A stretch of 64,000 nucleotides of DNA, taken from Helicostylum pulchrum. Taxonomy: Eukaryota; Mucoromycota; Mucoromycetes; Mucorales; Mucoraceae. Both the position numbers and the translations under genes were made by a program. Location: NCBI GenBank assembly GCA_025677825.1, contig JAIXMO010000008.1, positions 186,001 through 250,000 of the forward strand, written 5' to 3'. This document shows positions 22,577 through 33,823 of the stretch, piece after piece (position 1 is the stretch's first letter; each line of letters opens with the position of its first letter). The notes below the pieces were generated by a model. That model saw nothing but the letters and a program-made list of their open reading frames with translations, made no database searches and was not told the origin of the DNA.

Positions 22577-24008
22577 TTTTTTTTTACGTTTCTTCTTTTT
22601 TTAAAAAAAATAAAAAGAGAGGGAAAAAAGGAAAGAAAAGAATAAATAATGAAAAAATTAAACCAATACATGTAGTTTATGAAATGAATCGGAGCTTCTC
22701 TTTTTTTTTTTCTTTTTTAAAAAGTTGGATGATGACTTAACCAATTATTGCGTTTATGATCATGAACTTCTTTTTCATAAAAGACTTCCCCCTGATTAAA
22801 TTCTTGTGCACCAGGTAACACATTATTATGGATTGAAGATCCCTTTTTTTTTCTTTTTTTTTTTTTCTCTCCACTGCTTATTTCTTTTCTTTTTTCTTTT
22901 TATTACTTTATAGTAATCTATTATTACTTTTTTATTTATCATTATTTGTTTTATCTAATTGTTTTCCATTTGACATTCAATTACATTCAGCAGGGGTATA
23001 CGCTCCATTTAAATTCGTCCAATAAAAACCAACCTCTTTTATTGATCTATCTGTGACAACAGCCAAAATAAAAATTCACTGTTGCTACGTTACACTCCCT
23101 TTAATTCCCTCATCTTGATTTGATCTCTCTCTTCATCTGATGTAACTACAAATCAAAAAAAAAAAAAAAAAAAAACTTGCCATAAAGCTTAATGTGCTTT
23201 TCCGATTTCTTTATTACCGCTTGACAAGCTATTTTCCCGCCAAGCTCTTACAGAATCTTCCTTTGTATAATTGAAAATTATCGGCAGAGGGACATCCACC
23301 GCCAACACAAAGTTCGATAATGTAAAGGTAGAGTATCTTGTCACTGGCGCTGCATGCGTTCTAGTTACAAACCCAGACGCGCAACACTAAATATTTTTTT
23401 TTTCATGTCCGTACGAAAACTGTCAAGTTCTTTGATTGTCTTACAGAGCGTTTCAAAAAAAAGTAGTTCGATATCTATACGTACGTAACAAGTGCGAGAC
23501 GATTGCTTTAAGAAGAACAATATCCTTTTGTACGGACATAAAAAGAAGCTCCTTTATAAAATATGTACATAATAAAAACGAAGATAAAAGTGATTTATGA
23601 TAAAATGGCGGGTCTATTTGTTCATGTGATCTATTTAATCATTTCTATGCATGTCTGCACTTGTTACAAAATACGTTACACTTTTTTAGCAGAACATATA
23701 TAAATAGGGCGACAAAAAAAATACTCAAGTTTTTAATTAGCTGAAATAAATACAGTGTATTACTTGAAACTAACTTGTTCCTGACGATCAATTTGTACGG
23801 AACGACAAAAAAAAAAAAATCCGTCATTACAATTAGCATTTACCGGGCTTCTCTTTATTTTTTTCTCTTAACCATCAACTCCAATTATAAAAAATAAAAA
23901 CGCAACGATTGCCCGTAAAATAAACATAAAAAAAAGAGCTTCATTTTCTGAAATGTAATCACAGTTACACACACACTGAATAATATTAATAAAAAAGTTT
24001 ATTTTACT
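22577..24008. promoter_or_regulatory. Long upstream region of the NDT80-type gene
   Basis: About 1.4 kb without a gene. It contains long T-rich tracts on the plus strand (22600-22900) and an inverted-repeat element at 23405-23539. The 3' end of the GPI-anchor-type gene lies at its right edge. Confidence 0.45.
23405..23539. mobile_element. Small inverted-repeat element (MITE-like)
   Basis: The ends are ATGTCCGTACGAAA (23405-23418) and its near-perfect reverse complement TTTTGTACGGACAT (23526-23539), one mismatch in 14. The 135-bp interior has no open frame. A related sequence at 15001-15042 shows the right end belongs to a dispersed family. No clear target-site duplication is visible, so non-autonomous transposon status is inference. 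Confidence 0.5.
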
Positions 24009-24284
24009 TTATAAAGATAAATAGATGGAAGAAGCAATAGTAGCGCCAGTCATCACAATGGGGTAGATGGGGTATGATAACTCGCCTGCGCTAGTATCAT
24101 TACTAGGGGGAGATCCACCACCAGGTCTAGTAGAAGAACCGCCGCTAGAACTATCACTGGAAGAGTCACTAGAAGAAGTGTCACTAGAAGAAGATGATGA
24201 TCCACCACCACCACCACCAGAAGATCCTTTAGCAGCGACACTAGCGATCAAACAAAAAACCAAGATAGAGTAAGAGACGCGCAT
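24009..24284 (-). CDS. Small secreted, probably GPI-anchored Ser/Gly-rich protein
   Basis: Single exon, 91 aa. The N-terminus MRVSYSILVFCLIASVAAKG is a clear signal peptide with probable cleavage after AxA. The middle is almost pure Ser, Gly and Asp (SSSSSSDTSSSDSSSD), then STRPGGGSPPSNDTS. The C-terminus IYPIVMTGATIASSIYLSL is a hydrophobic tail preceded by small residues, as in GPI-attachment signals. The mature product would be a short flexible, probably O-glycosylated surface peptide. No enzymatic domain is present. A small wall protein or a surface spacer are both possible. It is notable that PIG-C, needed for GPI synthesis, lies in the same window, but there is no evidence of linkage. 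Confidence 0.72.
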   Translation of the reverse strand: MRVSYSILVFCLIASVAAKGSSGGGGGGSSSSSSDTSSSDSSSDSSSGGSSTRPGGGSPPSNDTSAGELSYPIYPIVMTGATIASSIYLSL

Positions 24285-26625
24285 AGTTATTATTATTATT
24301 GTTATAAAAAGAGATGTATGAAAGAAAGAGAAAAAAAGGGAATTATTTCTCCAACTGCTCCTTTATATATCTTTTTTTTTCTAGTTTGTTACCCAAGTAC
24401 ATACTATTGTTACCAAGTTTTTTTTTTTAATTTTATGATTGTTACATAAAAGCGCATACTATTGTTACCATGTTTTTTTTATGTTACCCACCTGGGATTT
24501 CTTTTTTGGGTTTAAGTTCTATATATGTTCATAAACGGATCCAGCCGTTAGACGAAGATTCCCAAAAAAAAAAAACGAGTTTATTGCACAGTTAATGATA
24601 CTCGCTATTATTAAGAAAAACACTTTAAGCATTGGAACGGTGGGTTTTGAAGAAATCATAAAATAAAAGTTTATATATAAAGTCGAATACCACCCACTAA
24701 CCAGTGCATTGAAAGAGTATACTCGGTACTTTATTATCCACTATGCTTGTTTAATAGAACACTCATTAGCTCTATAGAAAATGAATCTTTAGGAACATGT
24801 TTTTACAATCCCTTTTTATCAAGTACATTGCCTGAACATCTCTCTCCTCTCCTCATTACTACGGCTGGTTTTTTTTTGGTAATTTCTATAATAGTATAAC
24901 TAAATATTTCATTGAATTTACTTTACTTTATGAAAGGGTTATACATTTTTGGACTTTTGATTACACTATGTATGTGATAATTGAGCATTTCTGAAGTGCC
25001 GAAAGCGAGGTAGTATTAATTACATTAGTGGCATCTTTTGTATTGAATACAATCTAACATCACTACTCATGGTAGGACATATGTAATTTATATCCAATAC
25101 CGCCTCAGTTCTAGAAGTTTTATTGTAATACCATCTATTTTATATTAGCACCTAATAAAGAATAATAAAAACTGATACTTTTAGCTTTGAGTCACAATCT
25201 TGGATCAGGGTGTCTCGATAAGTTTTTATCTTATTTGTTCCCTTTGGTTCATACCTCTTAAAGATATATATATATATATATAAAACCTGTTTTTTATATA
25301 CTAAAACAAGTCAGGATTTTATTTAACAAAGTACATTATACTGTAAATTGTCAAGGAGAGGTTTACTTACCCCCATTTTTTTTTTTTTTTTTTTGTGAAT
25401 CATTGGAGTATCTTCAGATGTTACAACTAGTTAAACCGCAGCGATGTGAACATAGATCAAAAAGAACAGCCTCACTAATGTAACCGTTACATTTTTTTTT
25501 TACGATGTTTATTATGGGGGTTCATATTACATCTAAGCCATGTTTTTTTTATGCGCACATTGTACTAAGATTAAAGAGTCTCGGTTCCACAAATAAATAA
25601 AAACAAATCTTGGGATCCAATATATATTTATCGGAACGACGATCAGAAATGGCTATTACTAATAACAGCAGTAATATATTATTTGTGGCTTCTTCAGAAA
25701 AGTTTTTTAGAGATAAATAAATGCGTTTAGTTTAGTGTTTACGACTATGGAGTGTACTATATAAAAGGAAAAGTTTACTACTCTGGGAATGCTCTTTTTT
25801 TTAAAAAGAAACTCGGTATACCAATTTCCAAAATACCCTTCAATCGTAGCTTATAGACTGGTTATTAAACTTGATCTAGATACCATAGCCCTATAAAACA
25901 TGGTATACCTGCCGCTTGCAGAAAGTATCGAGATACCCAAAGCAAAAACTACTGTCAACAAAGTATGGGAGTTTGCCTCGGTAGCAGCATGGACTTGTAA
26001 AAGGCGCATGTAATGTTTAATATCCAAATTGGGTGGTATACCCCACCATTGTCTTACAACATTGTAAAACTCAAGACAATCAAGTCCATAGGGTTTACTT
26101 TTAGTATTTTGATTAATTGTCTGCTTTTTCTTTTATTGATATGTAAGGATAAAACCTTTCGATGTTTTCTTAGTTATGGAGTAGATTTATCCAATATTTC
26201 CCCCAAGACCAAGAATCCCTAAGAAGATGCTAATATATTCAGACTAGTTAATTACTCGTGATTGTATAACTTTTGTATTACTTTTGAGTTGCTGCTTATT
26301 TACAGATGAATTGGAAAATTATATTTTATTGTCTCTCGGAATAAGCACAAGAAAAAATACTTGCCGGATATATTTATCCCGTCCACTCTTCGATATAAAG
26401 GTATGTTCGATTTAAGGGGAGATTTCGTCCAGATTTCGGCCGTCCTTAAATAGAGTCGCTACTATAAGCGCTTCTGAAACATGTACTACGTTATCTTGCT
26501 GTTAAAACAATAATAATATGTTCGCTTATAGTTCCTGATGAATTTAATATATAAGAAAAGAATTATGGTCTTAGGTTAAAGAGAAAAATGATAACTAAAC
26601 TCTAATTTTATTTCGTCTAAAAAAG
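24285..26625. other. Gene-poor region with repeated GTTACC promoter motif
   Basis: No supported gene. The first 200 bp upstream of the GPI-anchor-type ATG holds two exact copies of a 16-bp sequence (24400-24415 and 24455-24470). A (TA)n tract lies at 25264-25282 and a T-run near 25378-25394. Short open frames, for example 25901-26011 and 26013-26222, lack family signals. Confidence 0.45.
24400..24470. promoter_or_regulatory. Repeated 16-bp upstream element CATACTATTGTTACCA
   Basis: Exact copies at 24400-24415 and 24455-24470 lie about 115-185 bp upstream of the minus-strand ATG at 24284. Two further GTTACCC cores flank them (24389-24395 and 24483-24489). The spacing suggests a multi-copy regulator-binding site, but this is inference. 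Confidence 0.4.
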
Positions 26626-28642
26626 CTAAAAGTATCTGGAATTACATGAACTATTGAGTTTAATTTGATGATTTAAACCCTGGTGGTTTTTAGAACTTGA
26701 AGGTTCAAATGGAGTTAATAGCAATAAAGGTTTTTTCGGTTGGCGGTTTTTTACTTGGTGATTACTATTTGTTTGTTGTTTATCAGTACACTTGCAGGAA
26801 CATGATGGTTCAGGTTGTCTCTGGTGATGACGACATTTTTTTAAGTGATTATGGGGATGTTGAGGTGTATGAGAGTACCGGTAAATAAATTTATTGTTGT
26901 AGTGCTGTTGATTATCGCTCACGTCGTAAATATTTTTAGAATGTATCTTTTCAGACTTCATTCTTTGATTAAAATTTGTCTTGTTATTAATAATTTTAGC
27001 TTCTGCTATATTAGTTTCTAAATGATCCCTTCGCAAGTCCTTTTCCAATTTTCCATTGTCCTGCAAGTGTTGTAAATTGGGAACGGAGTGGTACTTATTT
27101 TTATGGGTCTGCTGCACGCGTCGGTATTCTTTTCTCAAGGTCGGTGGGGTTTCTATGTTTATTTGAAGTGAATCATTAAACCCGGTAGATTTATCTTCTT
27201 GAATTACTTGTATCGAAGAGCTACTATCCTGTCTAAATTCATTTTCCATATGTTTACTACTTTTTCTGTTATTTGATGCTGGCCCAAAAGAAGTTTGAAG
27301 AGGGCCTTTCTTAACAAGGTTTCCGTTAGTCACAAAAAAGGTTTTACCAGAAGAATCAAAATTTGGTGTAACAGTATTGACATGGTAAGGTTGTCGCATG
27401 TTATAAACAGATGTTGCAGCCTGATTACTTTTAAAGTTCGAAATATTCCCATTTTGATTATACTGGGGAGATCTTTGTTTATTATGTTGACTGACTGCAT
27501 ATGCAGCTACCGGTTTTGGATTTACTGGGCTGTTTGCGACATTTTCAAGGAAATTACTTGTATTAGTCGAAAAAGATTTTTTTGGGGCCATTCTATTGCT
27601 TCTAAATTCAACACTGTTAACTTGATTGTTTGTTATTGCCGTTGCATGTATTCGTTGGTACTCGTGAGATGGTGCAATTGAATTATGAGGATTATTTATA
27701 GTCAGAGGATTACTTCTTTGAGTGGATATTAGTCTAGACTCTGCTTCAGATGGCGTATAGCTGGTAGATCTGCGGTATTCTTGTCGGTGTCTCTCTTTCA
27801 TACGATCAATTGCAAACCCGAAAGATCTTGGAATAACTGGCGGATCGATTTCATTATTGGGAATGACAGCATCTCCATTGATGGCTCCTCTACTTCTAAC
27901 CCCAGTAGACTGTGTATTACCAACAGCATAAGAACGGGATATTAATTCCATTAAGGGTGTTGTGTCTTCTTGTTTTTTTGCTATAAATCCAGGACTAAAA
28001 CGGGAGTCAGACCAGGAAATAGGGTGTGAAGGGGGAGGATCTTCACTTGTTAAAAGTGAATTGACAGATAAAGAGTCTGACTCTGATTCGTCAGAAGAAT
28101 TGCTAAATTCAGTACTGATTGTATCTACTTTAATCCTAGTAGCATTATGAGAATTTTTTGGCATAAGGTTCGGGTGGATAGACGGTGATATACGAGGAAA
28201 TGACATGATCTGGGTACTGGCAGCACAAGCCTTTTCTTTTGTATTACAATTCTTTGCCGGATTATTGTTACTGCGACTAGAATTTAAGTTTAGAGAATGA
28301 CGAATATTCCTTGTGGATGAAGTTTCGCTTCCTTAAAAAGAAATCGTCTGGTTAGAACAATTAGATTTTGAGGCTAAAAAAAAATCATTTCTTACCAGAG
28401 GAAGAATTTAGACTTCTCTTGGGTGACGGAAGTTCGTTCAAAATTTCGTCCAAAAGGTTGCTAGAAGTAACATCTGATATTGATGAAACCGTCATGAATG
28501 AATTTACTACAGGAGAGTAACTTTTTGGGGATATTCCTGAATTTGTAGAGCCCGAGATATTATTTTCGCATGCCTGTTTAGTTAAGCTATCTTTCAATAC
28601 GTCAATTTTCTTGTTTTTCTTCCGAAAGTTTAAAAGACCCAT
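26626..28642 (-). CDS. Ser/Asn-rich, largely disordered protein of unknown function
   Basis: Exons 28396-28642 and 26626-28331 splice in frame (GTAAGA donor, TTTAAG acceptor) to 650 aa. The N-terminus MGLLNFRKKNKKIDVLK is basic and begins Met-Gly, so N-myristoylation is conceivable. The body is dominated by Ser, Asn, Thr, Gln, Lys and Arg, with acidic-Ser clusters (SSDESESDSLS) and many basic-Ser motifs that could be phosphorylated. A Cys/His-rich patch lies near the C-terminus (KCRHHQRQPEPSCSCKC). I do not recognise a domain. Length, codon content and a clean splice argue that it is a real gene. The 3.6 kb upstream is free of genes. Confidence 0.75.
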
Positions 28643-31600
28643 TGTTACAATAAAGAAATAAAGACTAAGGGAAGAGAACAAGTAAAAAAATGTATATTTT
28701 TATTTTTATATAACATTCGTAATAGTTGGGATACAGGGATAGTGGTTAGAAATAAATAAAGGTGACAAAGGGAAAAATAAGATAACTTTATTATTATCCC
28801 CTGCAGATTAAATACGTATTATATACATTAATGGTATTTCAAATAAATTGGCATTATGCCATGTACTCTATAAGCAGTAAATGTCATCCTTTTTTCATTT
28901 CTCACGCATAAAGAAAAAAAAGAACAATATCAAGTACTAAGGAGGGTGTCACGAAATATACCAGATTAAATTGGCGGTTATTTTTTATCTGGATGTACGA
29001 TTGCTTCTGAGCATACAATATATGCATTAGTGGTTGATTATGTATGTGATAGCTTGGTTACTTGTATCGTTATCACCACAATTGAAAAGAGTTGTTTATA
29101 GTTACAAATAGATATTTTAAGAAACACCTAATTCATATTGCAAGTAATGATACTATATTTCTTTTACATATAAGCACGAATATGTGAAATTATAAATAAT
29201 AACGCAAGACGGTGATTTCTTTTTCATATTGTTTCGCGTTTCTTTTCCGTTTGCTTTGTTCGTCTAAGTTTTTTTTTATATTTTCAATAGTTGATCATGC
29301 TAATTAACCCTATGCAATTTACGGAATTAATCCCATTCATACATTAGGTACTTTATAAATAGTTATATATAATATATACAATATCTTTAATCCTCAGTTT
29401 ACGTGATAAAAAAATGTGTTTTTGGAGCTTCTTATTATTACCGTAGTAGCTCGATAACTCTCCTTAGAAAACTACCTTGGTAGGTTTCTCCCCCTTACTA
29501 TACGTAATAAAAGTCTTCGTATTGCTTTCTGCAACACATTTAGACGGTATATAGATTACGCGCAATTCCTTTTGTTACTAAAAAAAAGGTTTCAAAAATA
29601 AAAACTATAACCTAGATAGTTTAACTAAGTGATAGACATGTGTAGTAATGGTCAAACAAGGGTTACTTATTGTGTGAAGCAATACTTGATGTAAGATATC
29701 GATCGTAAGGAAGCAACGAGACCAGAGAAGCACTCAGTTACAGTAGAACATCTAGACGATTTTGCGCCCGCATATATAACTCACTAGCTTCTATATACGT
29801 ACGAGTAACTTGTGATTTAGGGGTTCGCGTAAAAGGATTTCATCAGGCTGTCTTATTACGAGCATCAATAAAAAAAACCCAGTTTTTCTCTTTCGTGATT
29901 CCGTCAAAACCTGGTAAGCATATGTGGGGCTTTAATTAGAATATACGCTAATACATCTGGCCCCTTTTTACAGCACTTTAAGCCCAAGAAAAAGAAACAA
30001 AAGTCGTTATGGGAAAGCATAATATATGCATGTGACTGATTATACGAGGGATGAGAGAGCTGTGTAATCAAGGGATTTATATTTAATACCGATATAGTAT
30101 ATATATGAGACTCTCTGAATAAACAATTGGTTTGGTACATGTAGTATTAAAAATTTTTGCAAGTAATTTTGTTGTATCGGAAAAAAAGCTGCTTTTACAT
30201 CTTGTTGTTACATAGAATGTTAATGTAGTCGTTTGCTTAAACATTGGGGTTTTCCTTTTGTGGTCGCCACCAGTGACTATTTATGCAGACTATTTCTTAT
30301 CATCTGTTACTCGAGTGGCGCGTTACTATATTGGCGATAATACTAAACAGGATACTATCCGCACTGAACAACTTTTTTTTTTACTCTATAAAACAAAAGA
30401 CTATTTATAAAAAAAATGACCAACTTTCTAACTTGTTCTATTTTGGCATTACTACAAAGCAACTTATTTGTGAAATAATAGAAACTTACATATACTTTTT
30501 GTATATTTACAACTGCAGTTTGTATCTAACAGAAAATACTAAACTCGCTGGGTTTATTCCTAACTGCTCCGCATTGTAGATACATTCATCTTGATTTTTT
30601 TTTATATGTCACACAAACATTGATCCCTGTCTTTAGAACTTTGCGTTTTACCAGATATACTACCGTATTTTTAGAAATACAAGTAGAAACTGAAATATCC
30701 ATGTGCCTTAAAGGGGCTTTACATTACATCATATAATTAGAAAAAAAAGAAGAATAAACGCTTATGACAAGACAAAATCGATCCCTTGTCTAAGTTTATG
30801 TGGCAGTTTACATTGAATTCGAAAGATCTGTAAGTTATTTTATGATTCGAAGCTAATGCCATATTATTGAAAGAGGCGGTTACTTTTTTTAAAAAAAGAA
30901 AAAAGGATGATCATACTTTCAGTCTATATTTAAAATACTTTATTTCTATATAGCTTTAACAATGATCAACCTTATTTCAAGTAGTACAGTTATCACTGAT
31001 ACATATTTATCTCAAATAACCTACGGTATTTCTCCAAGAAAAGTAAATTAATAATGCTACCATCACTACTACATTTTATATTATCGTCGTTGAGATAGTT
31101 GCTAATAGATGGAAAAATAATCTAGGACTAAAAAATAATTCTGTATAATCTGTTGTACAAAACGTGTGTAACATTTCATTGTTTCACTACAATAAAAAAT
31201 ACTGAAGTGAGAGGATCATATAATTCTGATAATATTTTCCCCTTTCTGTGATAATAAAGACAGTAGAAGTACAAATCAATTGATTCGAGATACTATAGAT
31301 AAGCCTAGCTTACATCTCTAAACCCTTAAGAGAATCTCTGAGCAGTACTTTGGAATAAAGTTGGAAGAGGCCAGTTCGAAAATAGTAAGGATTTGATTGC
31401 CGGTATTAACGAAGCATGTATCGTATACTTCTTCTCTTAGAGCAACCACTATGCATAAAGACACATAAAAAGTAATACTTCACACTTTATAATAAAAGCA
31501 GGAGAGTTGATTATCTACTATAACGCTCAAGGAATATAGTAATTAGGATGGGCCGTGATGAACTATTGCTTCAATATACGACGGCAACTTGAGACTAAAG

Positions 31601-32255
31601 TTACACATTAAAGATACAATAAAAATTACGGAAAAGAATAAAAGGACTGATTTAAACTAGTATTACTATTTATAGTAGGGAGGTGCTTGAGATAGCGACA
31701 AAGTTTTCCAGTCTTCACCGCAGGTAAATAGACTTGCGACTGAAAATGGCGAAAAATGTAACTGGATGATCTTGTTGAAAATTGTATTACATTAAAATAT
31801 TTGCTAATACTTTCTATTTTACAAAAAAAAAAAATAGACGACGCTAAGCAGAACATATTTTTTATTTTTATTTTATACAAAAAAAAAAGAAGAATAAACG
31901 ACATGGAGTAATAATAATAATAAAGAACCTTGAATGATACACTAGCCAAAAGTACAACGAAAGTCATCTTTTTTAAACTAAAGGCGTGAAAAGTAGCCAA
32001 TTGTAGATAGTTTGTACTTTTTAATTTTTTCAGTAACTAGGTTAAACAAAAAAAAAGAGGTGCTATTAACTGTTACACTATTAATATTACCGTAATACTA
32101 AAAAAATAGATTTCCAACTTGATTAGCTGTTTTATATTATTTATTTCGCACTTCTTTTTCTCGTACTTTTTTTTATTATTCATTCATTTAATTCTTTTAG
32201 CGAAGAAGGAACCCTTTTTTTTTTATAGAACGAAAGAAAGAATTAATTAGTCACT
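28643..32255. other. Largest gene-poor block (3.6 kb)
   Basis: The sequence is AT-rich with stops in all frames at short intervals. Open frames such as 29904-30140, 30283-30579 and 31626-32000 are Phe/Tyr/Leu-rich translations of AT-rich DNA with no support as genes. TGGCGGTTATTTTTT at 28971-28985 also occurs at 15372-15386. The final ~100 bp is the probable promoter of the membrane-protein gene. I see no intact transposon. Confidence 0.45.
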
Positions 32256-33315
32256 ATGCGAATTTCTATCTCAACCAAGTGGCTAATTATCACAGTTGTC
32301 GTTTTACTTCAGCTCTTGTTGACAGTTCAGGGTCAAGTAGTTGATCCTACTGGTTCAGTTGACCCAAAACCCTCTGTTGACCCTAAGCCTACCACCACCG
32401 TTCCTCCTGTTTCTTCTGCTTCAGATCCACCACCTTCAAAATCACTCTCAACTTTAAAACCTTCCCCTCCTCCCAGTTCTTCTGCTCCTCCTTCAGCTAC
32501 ACCTCCACCACCCTCTGCAACCCCTCCTCCTGAAGTTCAATCTACTTCAAGTGAAGCACAGTCGACTAGTTCCTCTACCACAACCAGTAGCTCCACCGTT
32601 GCTTCTGCTTCGCCTTCTCATAAAGAGAACGATAAAGACGGGAAAAGTGATACTGCACTTATTGTTGGATGTGTCGTTGGTGGTGTAGGTAAATGATTCA
32701 AGTTCCTTTTTTTTAAAAAAAAACGGGCTTTTAACCTCTTAATTCTTTTTTTATATAGTTGGTATTGCATTGATTGGTGGTATATTGGCCTGTGTTAATC
32801 GTCGTGGTGGATGTACCAAGAAGAGAGATAATAAAAAATCTGATTTTGAGGATTATGGATTGGGAGATTTCCCTCATCATAGAACTCCTGTTGTTGCTGC
32901 ACCTGTTTTACCTTCTAAATCAATTTCGCCTACTTTGCCAAGATTGAACGATCAGGGTAATTACTATAACGAGGATCCCAACTACGGACACTATGGTTAC
33001 CAAGACAATAATATGGACTATGGTATGCAGCCTCAACAAGGTTATTATTATGCTCAACAGCAGCAACAACCTCAACATCAGCAACAACAAGAATATTATG
33101 ATGATAGTGGATATTATTATGATAGTAATACTTCTGCAACTGCCTACTCTTCTGTAGCTCCAATGCAGCCACAACATCAACCTCAGCCTCAACAAGCTTA
33201 CATGATGAATAATGTTTCTGCTCAACAACACAGTATGACCCCTCAAGATGTTTATAAACCTGATGAGGTTGGATCTCCTGTTAGAACTAACAACAACGTA
33301 GTTCATAATAGATAA
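32256..33315 (+). CDS. Single-pass membrane protein with Ser/Thr/Pro-rich ectodomain (Mid2-like)
   Basis: Exons 32256-32688 and 32759-33315 encode 329 aa. An N-terminal signal peptide (KWLIITVVVLLQLLLTVQG) precedes ~100 residues of Pro/Ser/Thr repeats (VDPKPSVDPKP, PPPPSATPPP). Such segments are normally O-mannosylated and extend through the cell wall. The transmembrane helix is built across the splice, TALIVGCVVGGVVGIALIGG, followed by a basic stop-transfer CVNRRGGCTKKRDNKK. The ~150-residue cytoplasmic tail is Tyr/Gln-rich. This topology matches fungal Mid2/Wsc-type wall sensors, though there is no sequence-specific domain to prove it. A generic surface glycoprotein is the alternative. Confidence 0.87.
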
Positions 33316-33823
33316 ATCGTTTCGTGTATTTTGTATTCTTATGCAAAATAATATATTTTTCTCACTTATCCCACTCCATTTATTAATTTAATTTTTTTTT
33401 TTATACAATGGGTCAAGAAATATTTACTTTTTGTCTTATAAACTGCTTTAATTTTTTTCTGTTTTACTTACTCTTATTAATATTTACTACTACTACTTTT
33501 TTCCCTTATCTCTCTCTCTCTCCTAAATATTTTTTTTTCTTTTTGTCTTTTATAAAACATTAAAGCGTTATATTGTATAGTTTTATAACGGTATTTTTTT
33601 TTAAAAAAATGAAGTTCATATTATTTATGTAAGGACAAATATACCTTTTTATTAGCGGAAATGACAATAGATAATAGTTCATATAAATAATACTTAGAAA
33701 TTAAATAAGGGTAATAGGGTACATACAGAAGTAATAATAATAATATAAAAATACATAATAATGATAAAAGAACAATCTATAATTTACAATTGTGTGTGTA
33801 ATTACACAATTTTTTTGGTTTTT
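33316..33823. other. Convergent 3' intergenic region
   Basis: It separates the 3' ends of the Mid2-like gene (+) and the large Sel1 gene (-). It consists of AT-rich sequence with poly-T runs and several AATAAA-like signals on both strands. No gene is seen. Confidence 0.4.

Noticed and set aside
25901..26011. 36-codon open frame with balanced composition (from ATG near 25900)
   Set aside because: Too short, no splice partner or family; could be a relic but equally chance.
26447..26462. Possible shared element TTAAATAGAG(T/C)CGCTA with 53167-53182
   Set aside because: Only about 16 bp with no similarity around it; expected occasionally by chance in 64 kb of AT-rich DNA.
30283..30579. 98-aa open frame in the gene-poor block
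   Set aside because: Phe/Tyr/Ile-rich translation of AT-rich sequence; no supporting feature.
31626..32000. 124-aa minus-strand open frame with hydrophobic stretches
   Set aside because: Hydrophobicity follows from poly-T codons; it is not a credible membrane protein.
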